Source: Cardinalis cardinalis (Eukaryota; Chordata; Aves; Passeriformes; Cardinalidae). From it: a DNA stretch of 64,000 bases. The stretch is from positions 2,621,074 to 2,685,073 of the forward strand of contig JACDOX010000016.1 in assembly GCA_014549065.1 (NCBI GenBank), read 5' to 3'. Both the position numbers and the translations under genes were made by a program. Under the pieces are notes generated by a model, which was given only the letters and a program-made list of their open reading frames with translations, ran no database searches and was not told the origin of the DNA. Shown here in pieces: positions 1 to 11,281 of the stretch; position 1 is the first letter of the stretch; every line of letters begins with the position of its first letter.

Positions 1-260
1 GATGTGCCATGGTGTGGAATATCCCTTTGGCCAGCCCAGGTCAGCCATCCTGGCCATGCTCCCTCCTGGTTTCTGGTGCACCTGCCCCCTGCCAGAGCAG
101 GGGANCCCAAAAGTCTTTGATTGAGAGCAAGGACTGCTCAGTAACAACTAAACATCAGAGTGTTATCAGCATTAGTCTCATCCTAAATCCCTAAGGCACA
201 GCACTGTGCCAGCTACGAAGAAAAAAATGTAACTCTATCCCAGCTGGAATCAGGCCAGAT
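1..260 (+). mobile_element. Degenerate avian endogenous-retrovirus LTR fragment
   Basis: The left edge matches, from memory, a common bird LTR-type repeat. It has a 'ggaatatccctttggccag' word, a run about a lost reading frame in which the bird consensus talks of cytosolic-type proline-rich words, then 'actgctcagtaacaactaaa' and the terminal 'taactctatcccagct' word. The element is cut by the window edge, so its 5' end is not visible. The small open frame inside it (from position 9) is repeat-derived and is not a gene. Calling it an ERV-type LTR rests on recalled word order, not on a search; family and exact end are uncertain. Confidence 0.55.
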
Positions 261-821
261 CTCCAGAGCTGGTTACAGTACACCTGGTGGGGTCTCGAGA
301 GTGGAGTAGAGGGGCAGAATTGACCTGCTGGCCGTGTTCCCTTTGATGCAGCCCTGGACACGATTGGCTTTCCAAGTCTAAGAAAGATGCATGTGAGATT
401 TGTGCTTCAAATGTGCAAATATTTGGTGAAGTAATACCTAATTAATTCACCTTTCATGGGTTAGTGAGNAGCTCTAATTTAAGCATTCTGACTGAACTTT
501 TTGATTTGAGAGGAGTGTGTTTTGATCTCTTACCTTTTACCTGGTCTGCTTAAATAGGTGATGTTTCTGTGTTGTGACTGGTAAGAGTATGAACTTGTTT
601 TTAACTTGGTGAATTAGAAGACTTGAGAGACTTTTCCAGCAATCTCAGCAGGGGCCAATTTGACCTAAAGCCCACAGAGCTTTTTCTGGACCCTCAGTTG
701 CTCCATCCTGTTCCGTGCACCTGAACTGGGGGTGNTGACTGTGACGTGCTTTGGTTCCATGGTTGTCAGGGCCAGTCTGTGCTTGCTGCACCCTGGGGAG
801 CTGCTCATGCCCTGCTCAAGC
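261..821. other. Intergenic sequence upstream of the FMR1NB-like gene
   Basis: No coding exon is recognisable here. There is no CpG island and no obvious TATA box immediately before the first coding ATG. By synteny with mammals the upstream neighbour should be FMR1, further left than this window. The stretch probably includes the promoter and 5' UTR of the gene that starts at 822, but I cannot place the transcription start. Confidence 0.4.
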
Positions 822-846
822 ATGGCTGGAGGAGACAGCAAAAGAA
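822..846 (+). CDS. FMR1NB: FMR1NB candidate coding exon 1 (25 nt coding part)
   Basis: The ATG at 822 has a strong start context (A at -3, G at +4) and is followed by 'GCTGGAGGAGACAGCAAAAG' and a consensus donor gtaagt at 847. It encodes M-A-G-G-D-S-K-R and leaves one base. The next exon supplies 'tg', making a Met codon at the junction, and then continues in frame into ATG at 1887. The 5' UTR limit is not known. The alternative is that translation starts at 1887 and this exon is noncoding or unused. Confidence 0.55.
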
Positions 847-3800
847 GTAAGTAATGGCAAGAAAAAGAATTTTCTCTTTATCTTGTTTTCCTTCTCCCTT
901 GTTTTCCCAATTTGTCATGAATGGTATTAAATTTTAATAAGTCTNTTGGAAAACATGATTCCTGTCCTCTTCAGAAATAATTTCCCATTACCAAAGTAGT
1001 TTCTCCACGGGATAGAACAAGTTTGTATATTCCTCTATAGCACAGGCACTTCCAAGGGCAGGGAAATTTCCTCACGGAGCAGGAGTGCAGAAAGAGCTGA
1101 CCCTTCAAAGGGCAATATCCACGTGAAATGCAGTCAGTCTCTGCCCTGTGCAGCACTTCAGAAAATGGGGTTCTCCCCTCCCTAGTACTAACAAATTGTC
1201 TCAAGGTTTAAGCTGTCTTTAGAATTAAGTGGTAATAATTGAAAACAGCCCTTTTTAGGGTAAAAGAGGAGGAGCAGGCAAAGTGAAATGCAGCATCTGT
1301 CAAAGCAGTCATCAGGGGCTGCTTGCAGGTTCAAAACNCAGCTTAAACCTGCTGGTAAATTACTATGAATCACATGGGGATTTCTAAAAGTATTTTTGTC
1401 CCCAATACCATTTTGAACCACCTTTTAAAAATGCTATCCAAAGCTCTTCATATGCTCCAATTGTGAAAAGAGTGAAGAATTCAATGGGCTNAACTAGAAT
1501 TCAGTTTTAAGCTTTCCAAAATTATTCATTCTTCTTTCTTGATTCTGTTCATTGAACTCACATTAAAATTTTTAGCTAAAAATTATCTTTTTAAGTGCCA
1601 GGTGTCCAGCTCTGGGATGCTTCAGAAGGATAATTTTTTGGCTACTCTCTGTTAACAAGATGACTTCCTTTCAACTCCCTTCAAATTAGTAGTTTCTTCA
1701 AAATCATTTATTGCCAATATATACACATAAATTTTCAATGGGTTTGGGTCTTTTTCTTGCAAAAAAGGCAGTTCTGCTCTGTGCAGCAATCAACTGTCAG
1801 GTTTGCTCTAACCCATAAATATGAANATTAATAATTTGTTTTATGCAGGGCCTATACCTATTACTGCTCTTGGTTTCATTGCAGTGATGCTGCCCTTGGG
1901 CACCCGTTGGGTGTGGNCCTTCCTGGTCCTGCTCCTGCTTTGTAGCATCCACTCACGTGAGTATTGCAAGGACAAAAACATTCTCAAAGAAGCAGTAGGT
2001 ACTTTTACTAGCAAGCAGTCTTGGGAATGTTTGGAAAATAGAGAGAAATATTAAAAGCAATTGCTTCAGATTGGATTGATCCATTCTGAGACTTAAATAG
2101 AGCAAAATATATTTTTTCCTGCTACTGTAATTCCCATTTCCCTCTGTGCATCTGTACAAGAAATACATGCTGCTGGTTTCATCCTTGTCAGTACAACTTG
2201 CTTTTATTTCACAGTTGATTATAGATTTTTCTTTTTTTCCCCCAATTATAGATTATTCTATTTTTTCCCTCACATAGTCTTTTTTTATTCCAGCATACTA
2301 TTAAAGGTGTTCTTATAGTCTGTTGAGAATTTATGTATTTGCTTATTACAGCAGATGACTCAAGGTAATTAGAATAGTTTTTTATCTGATTACTTGCACT
2401 AATAGAAGTTCAGTTTGGTCCTCTGACATGTCTAAAGGATCCATCCAAACATCTTTGCATTTGATCCTTAATGCATTGAGAAGGCAGACCTCAGAGCCCT
2501 TTCAGCTCTTGGTGAGAGGCTGGTGGTTGCTGTGTCATTGTTAACAGGCTTCCAGAGTGGGTGTGAGCTCACACAGGTATCAATGTGTAAGTACAGCAGT
2601 GGCCATTAGACCTATGTAAATGGCTTGTGTCTCTTTCAACCCTCACATGAGAGAGTCATGTGTAGGGCAGCCACAGTTTTCAGANAATTCTTACCAAACT
2701 GAATGCTGGAAACCTCATCTTGTAAACNTCCCATGAAATCATTACAAAGTCTTTAAAATTTTCTGTTCTGTCTTGTTTGCTAGCAGTGAGAGGAACCCCA
2801 CGATATAACTNCTAGTGTGAGCTTTGTCTGTTACACCATAATTTCAGATTATCTGTTCTGACAGTGCCTTCAATTCTCTCCACTCCATTCTTTTTTTTTT
2901 CCCCAAAGGAGTTTTGTATGGCACAGAAGAGCCAAGTTGTGCCCCAGGACAATTTCCTAATTCCCTAATTTCTGCTCCCAATGCTGTTTGGATAATTCTT
3001 CTTGCTGAAGAATTATCCAAAAGACTGAAGTTGTTCAATACCTGAGTTTTTGGTTAGGCTGTGGTCTCACTTCTGTCACAAGGACTCTAACACCATGAAA
3101 TGGCTTTCAGCAAACTCCATCACTGAAAGCTATTAAAGTGGTGATGGTGTAAGTTTCTCTCATGGAGAGGAAAAAGGCAGGCAGGTGAGAATATTGGGTC
3201 TCTTTTTTCCCCCTCATTGGGGAATGGTTGATTGCCAGTGGAGTCCTACTGTGATTTGCACTTTGNGTGTAATGAAAAAGAGATGTAGGGAGGCAGCGAG
3301 GTTTACTGATCCCATTTTTTTTTTAGAATGGTGAAAATGAAAGGTGATTGGGAAGTCCCAGAGTAAGAAATCAGCAGCTTTTNTGTAAACAGTACCTCTA
3401 TATTTAGAGATGTTTTGCTCTTTACTATGCAACTGCAGCAGGTCACTGTCTGAAATAAGAAGCTGGGATAGATGCATGTTTGGTTGTGTCTGATAAAGGT
3501 GCCTTTCACCATATTTCTGTGTTTTAACTGGGGTCTGATCTTTAAAAAGCTGGAAGTTCTACTTGTGTGCATAGGAGAAATATAACTATAAATGCAGCAA
3601 AGCATTTTCATGTAACCTGCACCTCACAGGTGAGCAGCAGGGCTTTTTATCCTTGACAATTTCCACCTGAATGCATTCTTTAATTTAAATTTTACAGCTT
3701 TAGTTCTTTACTCATTGTGGTTCATGAAGCAATTTAAAGCAATATAAGTGAATACAACAGAAAGACATCTGTGCTTAACCTTGCTAGCCATCAGTAGACA

Positions 3801-6800
3801 CAGTTTCCTGATGACTGTAAATGCCTTCCTAATGAGTGATAATCAGTATGAAAATGTCATTGCTTTAATTAATTACGGATAGTTTTGATGGTAATGAGCT
3901 AATCATTGTGAACTTTCAGTTCTTGCAGCCCCGATTCAGCCTGATTCAGAGCAGAGTGCAGAGGCACCCAGCAAACCCAACATGACAATGAAAGGTGTAT
4001 TTGAATCTTTCTTAAGCTTCTTCAATCCAATGAGTAAGTGTCACTTCACCCTGCAGCATTGTTTCTCCCTTCCTTCCCACTTCTGCCTCCCTTCCAGCCC
4101 ACCCTCCCTCCCCTACCTGTCAGCAGTTCATGTGTTCAAAACCCTCAGTCTAATACTGTAAAACTCACTGGAGCTCTTGAAAATAGGATTGTTAAGTGCC
4201 TCTTTGGGACAATCACAGATGTTTGCATTGCTACCCTCCTGCAANACCCTCCATCACCAGTGATGTGACTGTGCTGGAAATGCTGAAATTATGCTGGAAG
4301 TTTGGCACAGGATCCACCATGCCTAGCTTTGTTGTATCTCATCTGGACTAGTTTTCTGGTCTTCCCACGTACACATAGAGAGAAAAGAGAATTTGGCACA
4401 GCCTAAATGAAAGAAGGATCATGTCCCACACTGGTGTCTCTCCCACTCTGCTGGCTAAGGAAGGCTTCAGGCCTGTTAGATTACACTGATCCCCTCACCT
4501 TTGGACTGCTGAAGTAAAATTACAAGAACTACATTATTTCATAAAATTATGGAGATGGAAATTGTAGGGGCATAGAATATAAGAAAATAGTGTAGAAAGT
4601 AATCTTACCCCTAAGGAGTTGCAGCTGGGCCAATTATCAAAGATGAGGAACAGGCCTGACTTTAACAGGCCACAGCTGTACCCAATGAGAAGAAGAGTGC
4701 TATAAAAGAGTGGGGTGGCTGGGTGAGAAGGGAACTGGAGTCAGTTGGCTGCTTTGTGNAGAAGAAAGAGTCAGTGCTCTGAGGAGATNCCCATGAGAAA
4801 CACCAAGAAGGTGTGGAACTTTTGTGATNGGAGACAACAGCATGGAACCCCTGTGATAGGATGACAATAGGAAATCACAAGGCCAACTTGGTAATATCAA
4901 AAAGCAAAATAATATGAGTACAAAAAATATTTACTCTGTGTAAAAACTGCCAGCCTGGTTCCATAACCAGACCATAGACCAACAGGAAGGAGAAATGCTA
5001 CTTTTCACTTGGTGTGTTTCTGCATTAATATCAGTGTGTCTCCACCACTACTGCTCACATGTAGGCATAAGTAAACACAGAGGACTGGTGAAGATCCTGA
5101 TCCTCCCTTTAGTAAACTGAATTTGGCTACCAGTAATGTCTCTGATAAATGTGAGACTGACAATACAGCCAGTCCTGGGGGAGTTGTTGGAACCAAATGA
5201 TGCTTTGCAGCTGCTGTGTAACATAAGGGATGAGATATGATGTTTTATAGGAATTAAATATACAGAGGNGTCTACTATTTATAACTATCTTACACATTCA
5301 AACCATTCCCACAGAGTATCTCATGATTATCAATAAATCTGCTATTAAATAGGAAGTCTCAAAAATTGCTTAAATGTGTTGTTCATTAACTGTATTGGAT
5401 GTTGTGGGGGGTTTTTCCTAGCAGCTGGTTTTCAGCTGCTTGCAGAAACAAATAATAAAGGCCAAANAGAGATGGTTAGTTGCAATATAGCCCTACAAAA
5501 AAGAAGAAAATAAGCCTTAAATTTCTGCTGGTTTTTAATTAGAACAGTCAGAAAATTTAGTTTGTCTTTTTCACTTACTTTACAAACCTAAGTACAAAAT
5601 GTGTCACATTGTTTAGATTCAGCTTTGTAATAGGTCCTTACAGAAACACAGCAAATTACAGAAGATTTTCTATGACACGATTTAGCTTTTCTGCTAATTT
5701 CAATATAAAAATNGGTTAGCTTTTGGGAAAGAGCATACATGAACATCAGTGATATTGTTTTCTGGCAGATTTAATTAATCAAAACATGCTAGAGACACCA
5801 AAGTGATGACTTCCTTCTGTTTCACATTGCTCCCAGGATAGACATCTTACCCAATATTGGGTTTTTTTTTCTTTTTAAAGCTTGCCGCCTCAGCAATGAG
5901 CGACTCTTAACTCCTTGCCCTGTAGAAGGCCTGAACATGACTGGATGCTCAAAAATTCACTGCTGTCCTTTCAGAATTGGCCAGGAGGAGCAGTGCTACA
6001 TGCCAGTGAGAGATGGTGAGTGTGCTGCCCTGGGCTGCTGCCTCAGNGCAAACCCTGCCCCTGGTCACACAACAAGTTCTCGTTGCTGTTTGTACCTTTG
6101 GCTTTCCAGGACACCCCTCCCTTTAAAGTAACTGTAAGCTTGCATGCATTTCTTCATCTATTCTAATAAAGGAAACAGTTAATTAATAGAAAATTTTCTG
6201 GATACTGTCAAGCCCAGGACAAAGAAAGAACAGTGCCATACAAATAAATGTAGTCACATATGTCATTACAAAGAATGAAGTAAAGGCTTTGTTTGCTGAG
6301 AGTGGGGGTTAATCCAAAGTAGTGACTCCATGAAAGTGCAGTGAAGAAAAAGTGAAGGAACTGGATTTGTGTTTTACATGGTGAAGAGGAGGTTAATTGG
6401 CTGTTTAATAGCTACTGAAGCCTGTTTAGGAGGGAAGTTACGAAAATAAGAGTCACTAATTCTTCCTGGAAGAATCAGATGATGTAACAAGTGGGAATTG
6501 CCACTAACTGATGCTTAAGAAATTTAGCTCAGACATTGAGGGGAAAAAGTTCATCAGCAAAGGAATGGAGTCCGCAGCCTTGNAGGTTTTCAAGACTTGG
6601 ATATAAAAGACACAATTAACTTGATCTCATATTGTTGGTAGCCTTGCTTCAAGAGGAAGATTCATCTACAAGATCTGCAGAAGTCTCTNATAACCAAAAT
6701 GTCAGTGATTTTGTGTTATCAAATTTCAGCCTTAACATTACATTTTACCTCCTTTTNTTCCTTTGAGCATCAATTTGGTGGGCATGTTTTTTTTTCTCAT

Positions 6801-9800
6801 ATAAATGCAAAAAACTCTTTTTGTAGATCTTATCTTCCTTATAACTCCATGGTTATCTTTGCTCTACAGAAAGGATTGTGTAAAATCTTAATTTTTATTA
6901 AAATTTTTCCTGTTTGTCTAGCTTTCTAGAAACAATTGTTGCTTTTCATGGATGCTGCTTCAATAAACTGAAAAAAGCAAACAATTTAGAGGTGTTTTAT
7001 TACAGACAGAATTATTGGGTGTGGAAGGGACCTCTCACAACCATATAGTTAATCCTCCCTNTTCTACCAGCATTAGCTACAATGGGTTTCCCAGGGGCTG
7101 TGTCCAGTCAAATTTTTAATTTGTCCAAGGACAAACAACCAACAATGTAGGAAGAGTTTTCAGACACAAGCAATCTTGCCANACATGGATAATAAGTTAG
7201 TAAAAAGAAACCATAATCTAGAACCTAATGATTTATTTCTTCTTGGTATAATTCAGTATACCTCCACTGATTTCAGAGGTGATATCCCAATTTTTAGGAT
7301 GAGCTAACTTAACACAGATATGAAACCCCAAGGTTACTTGTCAGCTAACATGAATTCACTTTCTCTTGTTTGTGCTTCTTCAGGAGCAGGCTAAGATCAA
7401 AATAAGACTTGGAATTTTTTCTTGTGCTTGAGCAGCTCCACATTCCAGTGCTGGTGCAGCTGTAGTTACTACCAGTTAGATGATTTTTGATTAAAGAAAG
7501 TTTTATCCAGTGTGATGCCATCAGAATCTGTTTGTTTGTTAGGGGCAAATGACAGAAATTAGAGGTTTTAATAATATTCAGTCCCAGCTTGNGCCTTTAT
7601 ATTTTGTATGAAAGACACTTCACTACAGCAAGAAGAAAAGCTGTACAATGACAATCATAGCTCCTCTGCTCAGTTTTGAGACACATACTNAAGCAAATTT
7701 TAAAATTAAATATGCTTATTCAGCTGTGACTGCTTGATTCCTCATTCCAGTTAGCTTTTATTGTTTAGACATCAATATCAAGGGCTGACTATTTTACAGA
7801 ATTATTTGTTCATAGATTAATGAGCTCCTTGAATGCTCCTGGATGTACAGCATATGTCCAAAGAAAATGCAAACACTTACTGTTTGCCTTGTAGCAATCT
7901 GTTGGCAAAATAGAAGCACTTAGCAGATACTAGACTCATGGCGGTGGTGTTTGTCAGCTGGTCACAGGCTGCATACTGAATGGTTCTTCTTGTTGGGAAG
8001 TTTGCCTTGAATTTCACTGGGAATAAATGAGGCCTTAAGAAAATGCTACAAAAGTTATGAACTGAAGCAGATGAATACAATTAATTTGAAAGATTTTGTC
8101 TCCATTCTTAAAGCAGCTTCTAGAGGACTTTAATTTTTTTTTTAACTACTATTTATTCCCCCCACTCAACTGTGCCCTGTGCCCTAAGCTCACCCAAACC
8201 CTGGTTGCTTCTGAAACTAAACAAACACTTGTGCTTTTCCAGCTGAAGTGAAATTTGAGACCAATTCTTTCTCATCTGAGCTCATTTCTAATATTTATTT
8301 TTTTCCATTGTGCTTCTAAATCGTAGAATCATTTAGGTTAGAAAAGACCCTTGTGATCAGTGAGTCCATCTCCAAATTCATCTGAGAGGTGGCAGTTTTC
8401 CTTGGCATTTACTGAAGTCTTTGGGTGCGAGTGTGTCTGAGTACAGTCAGAGTTTGCTGATGAGACATCTGTCTGAGCTAAATGGCAGCCTGGCTGTGAC
8501 TTCATGGCACCAAAGGTGTCTCTCTTAGAGGTGATTCTGCCACCTGAGCCTCAGTGTCTGTATCAGAATTGTTCAGCACTAATGCAAACTTCTGCTGGCT
8601 CCACAGATGTGCAGCTGGCCATTCGAGTGGTTTTGCTTACCGGAGGAGGATTTTTGTTTTTGGGATTTTTACCATTCTGTTGCTGTGCCCTTTTGCAGAG
8701 AAGGTAAGTGTTTGCACATGACCAGACATAATTTATGATGTACTGTTTCTAAATGGTGAAAATATGGAGAACTGACATCTTTTAACTAGGTGAGGGGAGA
8801 CAAGATTGGGGAAAAAAAGGCAAGAAACTAATGTTCAAACATAAAAGATGAATCCTTCTGTTTTGAAGCTACATAAAACAGAGAGTCAATTTGGCTTAAA
8901 GAAAAAAGGTTGTTTAATGCCCCAGCACTCTTTCTAAGACCTGGATATAAAAGACTTGGAAACACAAAAGCAGATTCCCTCCAGGACAGACCTGGAGTTA
9001 GGCATTAAGACAAGGAAGGGAAGAAAAAAGTATGAGGCCTGAGTAGAGTAAGAGAGAGGGGCTGTGAGTTGGGAATTAATTATCTCCAATGTTTCTAACA
9101 TGCAGTGTGGAGTTTTTAATGTATAGGACACTTTACAGCCTGCAAGTTCTATGCAAGCAGTTTGGTGTCTGATAGTGTGAAGTGTTTCAGCNTGTGTTCT
9201 CAGGATGCAGGGAAAATGTAAACTCCACAACATCAAGGTCATTAAACTGATGGAATGAATTAACATAACTATGCTTTATTCTGCTTAGGTAGTAGTTCAT
9301 ATTAAATGGCTGCTGCTACAACTTGGTTAATATGNCAAAATTGTCTTTTTAGTGAAGATTTTTTCCTCCAAGTGTTAAACTTTTGCTTTTCTAAGATATA
9401 GTAGTCNGTGTGGGATCATATACATGCACGTATACACACACGCACAGACTTTACTAATGAAGCTGCCTGGCAGATGGCTGTTTGCTGTGGAGTTCCACAT
9501 TTTGACAAAACCTGCTGTGAAAATCTCCACGTTACATCTTACACTGTGCTCAACAGCTGATGCTCAGCGTACAGATAGCTGCACTGAGTCATCAGTGACT
9601 CTGAAAGCAGGAGGCAAAGAATCAACATGAAATTATCATAAATTTTCTGGAAAATGAATTAATATGTGTTCGTTTTGGGAGAATTCGCATTAATGTTTAA
9701 ATGATCATTTCTGTGTTTTTTCATAGCCAGTGAAGCTAGGAATTTTGCTCTTCTGCTGACTTGGTTTTTTGTTTTGTTTTTTAATGCAGTAACTAACCAG

Positions 9801-11251
9801 ATGCTAAATGGTTTATATTTCCAATGTCATATATTTAAGTTCGAGGAAGGGTGCAATCCTATCCACTGTAACTTTGAGTTTTACCAGTTTTAGAGACAGT
9901 TGATAGAGCTTTGAGAAACATTCCTTTAATAAGCCAAAAACCTCTCTGGATAGAAATCATTTTGTTTTCAGCATTATACAGTCATTGTTGAGACAGTCCT
10001 ATGCACAATGCCAAATCTGTACTGCAACTGGTGTGCAGAAAAGTAAAAACAGTTCTCTAGAGTTATGGAAAAAAATAAGATGACTTTTGCTGATGAAATT
10101 TGGGATAATTGTTTAACTCCACTGTGTCTCTTCTAGAGTAAATTGCAAGGTTTCTATACCATGGCCAGACAAAGAAAATGTAGGAACATGAAATTCCTGT
10201 AATATTGATAGAGGGAGACGAGTCCTTGCCACACTTGATCAATTCTATTTGATCTAATTTCCCAAGCCAGTGAGGCTTTGTTACTTTCCACATCCCCATG
10301 GACAAACTGTGTGTTTGCCTCCTTCCCATGGTGTTTTTCATGCAGGAAGCAGAATCTACACATCTGTTCCCTGCCAATTGGCAATTTCCCTTGTGTGCTA
10401 TCAGCACAGTATTTCCTGTCTAGAGCTGTGCTCTGATGGCTTTGCTATGCCCATAACTGTGCCAGCCTATCTTACTCCTCTCACTTTTGTTAGTCTTCTT
10501 TAAGACCCACANGCAAGGACAGGTAGGTTGAAACACTAAAGGTTAGAAAAATGCAGAGGCACTTAAATAACCCTACTTTTGAATAATACTGTGTAGATTT
10601 TAANAATTGAATAGAGAAGTCTTCATTCCTGCCCAATCCCTAGTACAGCTGTGGTAAGAAGCCAACAGAATTTTGTTATTTGTTACTGGGGAAATTTCTG
10701 GTCATGGTTGCATTGTCTCCCCATCCTTGCCTGCTGGGGATGTGACAAGCAGCCCTGTGCAGGAATTCCTCTCTCAGGAAGAGCTGGGCAGCAAAGGGTG
10801 TCCCAGGCCTGTGTGTGCCTTGTGTGGACTGGGCAGTGCTGGGTTAATGGCTGGGATTGATGATCCTAAAGGCATTTTCTGTCCTGTGTGATTCTGCATG
10901 AATCAAAAGGTGAAATTCATGAAGAAAATATAAGAAATGGGAAAAACATTGAAATGCTTCTCCTCACCTTAATCTCTCTTCTGGTGATGAATCTTATGAT
11001 GGCCCATGAAATCAACTATGGCTTTTTGAGGTTTTTTCACTGGAGCTAGGATTTCATGGCTGAAGTCTAGGTGACCTTCTCTAAATTCCTACTTTGGAAA
11101 TCAACCAGTTTCAGCTGTTTTAATATGTTGCAGTCCATGTATCAATCCTTTACAAAAGATCAGCAAAAAAGTACAGAAAATTGCACGGGAAAAAAGAGCT
11201 GCTGATAAAAAGAGCCATGATGAAGAAATTCATCGCCACTTATTGGACTGA
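822..11251 (+). CDS. FMR1NB: FMR1NB orthologue (trefoil-domain membrane protein), 6 coding exons
   Basis: Proposed join: 822-846, 1885-1956, 3920-4033, 5881-6015, 8607-8703, 11134-11251. This totals 561 nt, or 186 residues plus stop, and every junction keeps frame. The order is: basic N-terminus (1-8), hydrophobic segment about 17-31, acidic/proline linker 35-57, aromatic 'SFLSFFNPM' before the trefoil, six cysteines C72, C83, C93, C98, C99, C109 with the adjacent CC pair of P-type trefoils, membrane span about 123-145, and a Lys/Arg-rich tail 146-186. Sequons lie at N53 and N89. The human protein (about 255 residues) has the same arrangement, including a phenylalanine-rich stretch before 'TC', a CC pair, then 'FRD' followed by a span. 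Human FMR1NB is a testis-restricted cancer/testis antigen; its molecular function is unknown. Membrane topology (one or two spans) is inferred. One residue (20) is ambiguous because of an n. RNA is needed to confirm exon 1. Confidence 0.88.
1885..1956 (+). CDS. FMR1NB: FMR1NB exon 2: signal-anchor exon
   Basis: A pyrimidine-rich acceptor ends 'ttcattgcag' at 1884 and the donor is gtgagt at 1957. The exon codes for a Leu/Val/Trp-rich stretch ending C-S-I-H-S, typical of a signal peptide or N-terminal signal anchor. Human FMR1NB also has an N-terminal hydrophobic span before its extracellular trefoil. Codon 20 contains an n (1917), so that residue is unresolved. If exon 1 is wrong, ATG 1887 would be the start, and the same segment would be a classical 23-residue signal peptide. 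Confidence 0.82.
2987..3021. repeat. Perfect 15-bp inverted repeat, 5-nt loop (hairpin)
   Basis: The left arm 2987-3001 (TTTGGATAATTCTTC) is the exact reverse complement of the right arm 3007-3021, with loop TTGCT. It lies in FMR1NB intron 2. There is no G-C-rich stem or following T-run of the sort seen in bacterial terminators, and the stem is too short for a typical pre-miRNA. Role unknown. Confidence 0.85.
3920..4033 (+). CDS. FMR1NB: FMR1NB exon 3: linker exon
   Basis: The acceptor 'aactttcag' ends at 3919 and the donor gtaagt starts at 4034. The product is an Ala/Pro/Glu/Ser linker with an N-M-T sequon (N53), then an aromatic stretch ending F-F-N-P-M. That stretch matches the phenylalanine-rich segment directly before the trefoil in human FMR1NB. 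A second usable acceptor, 'ttcttgcag', ends at 3928, nine bases downstream and in the same phase, so an isoform three residues shorter is possible just after the hydrophobic segment. Confidence 0.85.
4563..4975 (+). mobile_element. Solo-LTR-like element in FMR1NB intron 3
   Basis: The segment begins TGTAGGGG. It has an A-rich part, a 'ccaattatcaaag' stretch, a CCAAT-type 'acccaatgag' word, and a TATA box ('gctataaaag', about 4701) followed by a G-rich leader. This is the layout of an LTR U3-R. The word order resembles, from memory, an abundant songbird ERVL-type LTR. No gag, pol or env frame is visible beside it, so it would be a solo LTR. Family name and borders need a repeat-library search. 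Confidence 0.5.
5881..6015 (+). CDS. FMR1NB: FMR1NB exon 4: P-type trefoil domain
   Basis: A long polypyrimidine tract and 'ttaaag' acceptor end at 5880; the donor gtgagt starts at 6016. The exon carries all six trefoil cysteines in spacing C-x10-C-x9-C-x4-CC-x9-C, followed by 'MPVRD'. The human protein has the same 'TC-x-L', 'PC', 'CC' and 'P-F-R-D' landmarks. Trefoil domains fold into three disulfide-linked loops outside the cell or in the secretory lumen. A sequon (N89) sits between the second and third cysteines. This is the most diagnostic exon of the window. Confidence 0.92.
7010..7145 (-). mobile_element. CR1 LINE 3' fragment, antisense, degenerate
   Basis: The words 'gtggaagggacctctcacaa', 'agttaatcctccct', 'cagcattagctacaatggg' and 'cccaggggctgtgtccag' follow the order of the reverse complement of an avian CR1 3' end ('ggaagggacctct...atc..ctagtccaaccc...gcccaggac..tgtccag'). 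It is an old, diverged copy inside FMR1NB intron 4 and has no coding potential. Confidence 0.7.
8321..8390 (-). mobile_element. CR1 LINE 3' terminal scrap, antisense
   Basis: 'gtagaatcatttaggttaga' followed by 'aaaagaccc', 'gatca' and 'gagtcca' reproduces the antisense CR1 terminus, in which an 'agaatcat' tail repeat precedes 'ggttggaaaagaccc...gatcat.gagtccaacc'. It is about 70 bp long in FMR1NB intron 4. Confidence 0.65.
8607..8703 (+). CDS. FMR1NB: FMR1NB exon 5: transmembrane span
   Basis: The acceptor 'ggctccacag' ends at 8606 and the donor gtaagt starts at 8704. The exon codes for V-Q-L-A-I-R followed by about 23 hydrophobic residues with three Gly and a C-C-C cluster, then L-L-Q-R. 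This parallels the C-terminal span and following basic residues of human FMR1NB. The triple cysteine at the membrane edge could be palmitoylated, which is an inference. Confidence 0.88.
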
Positions 11252-11281
11252 CCTAAAGAATCAAAAGGACAAAAAAGGAAG
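11134..11281 (+). CDS. FMR1NB: FMR1NB exon 6: basic C-terminal tail, stop at 11249-11251
   Basis: The acceptor 'tatgttgcag' ends at 11133. One base completes the Ser codon opened in exon 5; 38 codons and TGA follow. The tail is rich in Lys/Arg (motifs such as K-I-S-K-K and A-R-E-K-R), as is the cytoplasmic tail of the human protein, though residue-level similarity is weak. Coding ends at 11251. A likely donor (gtaaac) follows at 11282, only 30 nt after the stop, so a spliced 3' UTR would not trigger nonsense-mediated decay under the 50-55 nt rule. Confidence 0.8.
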
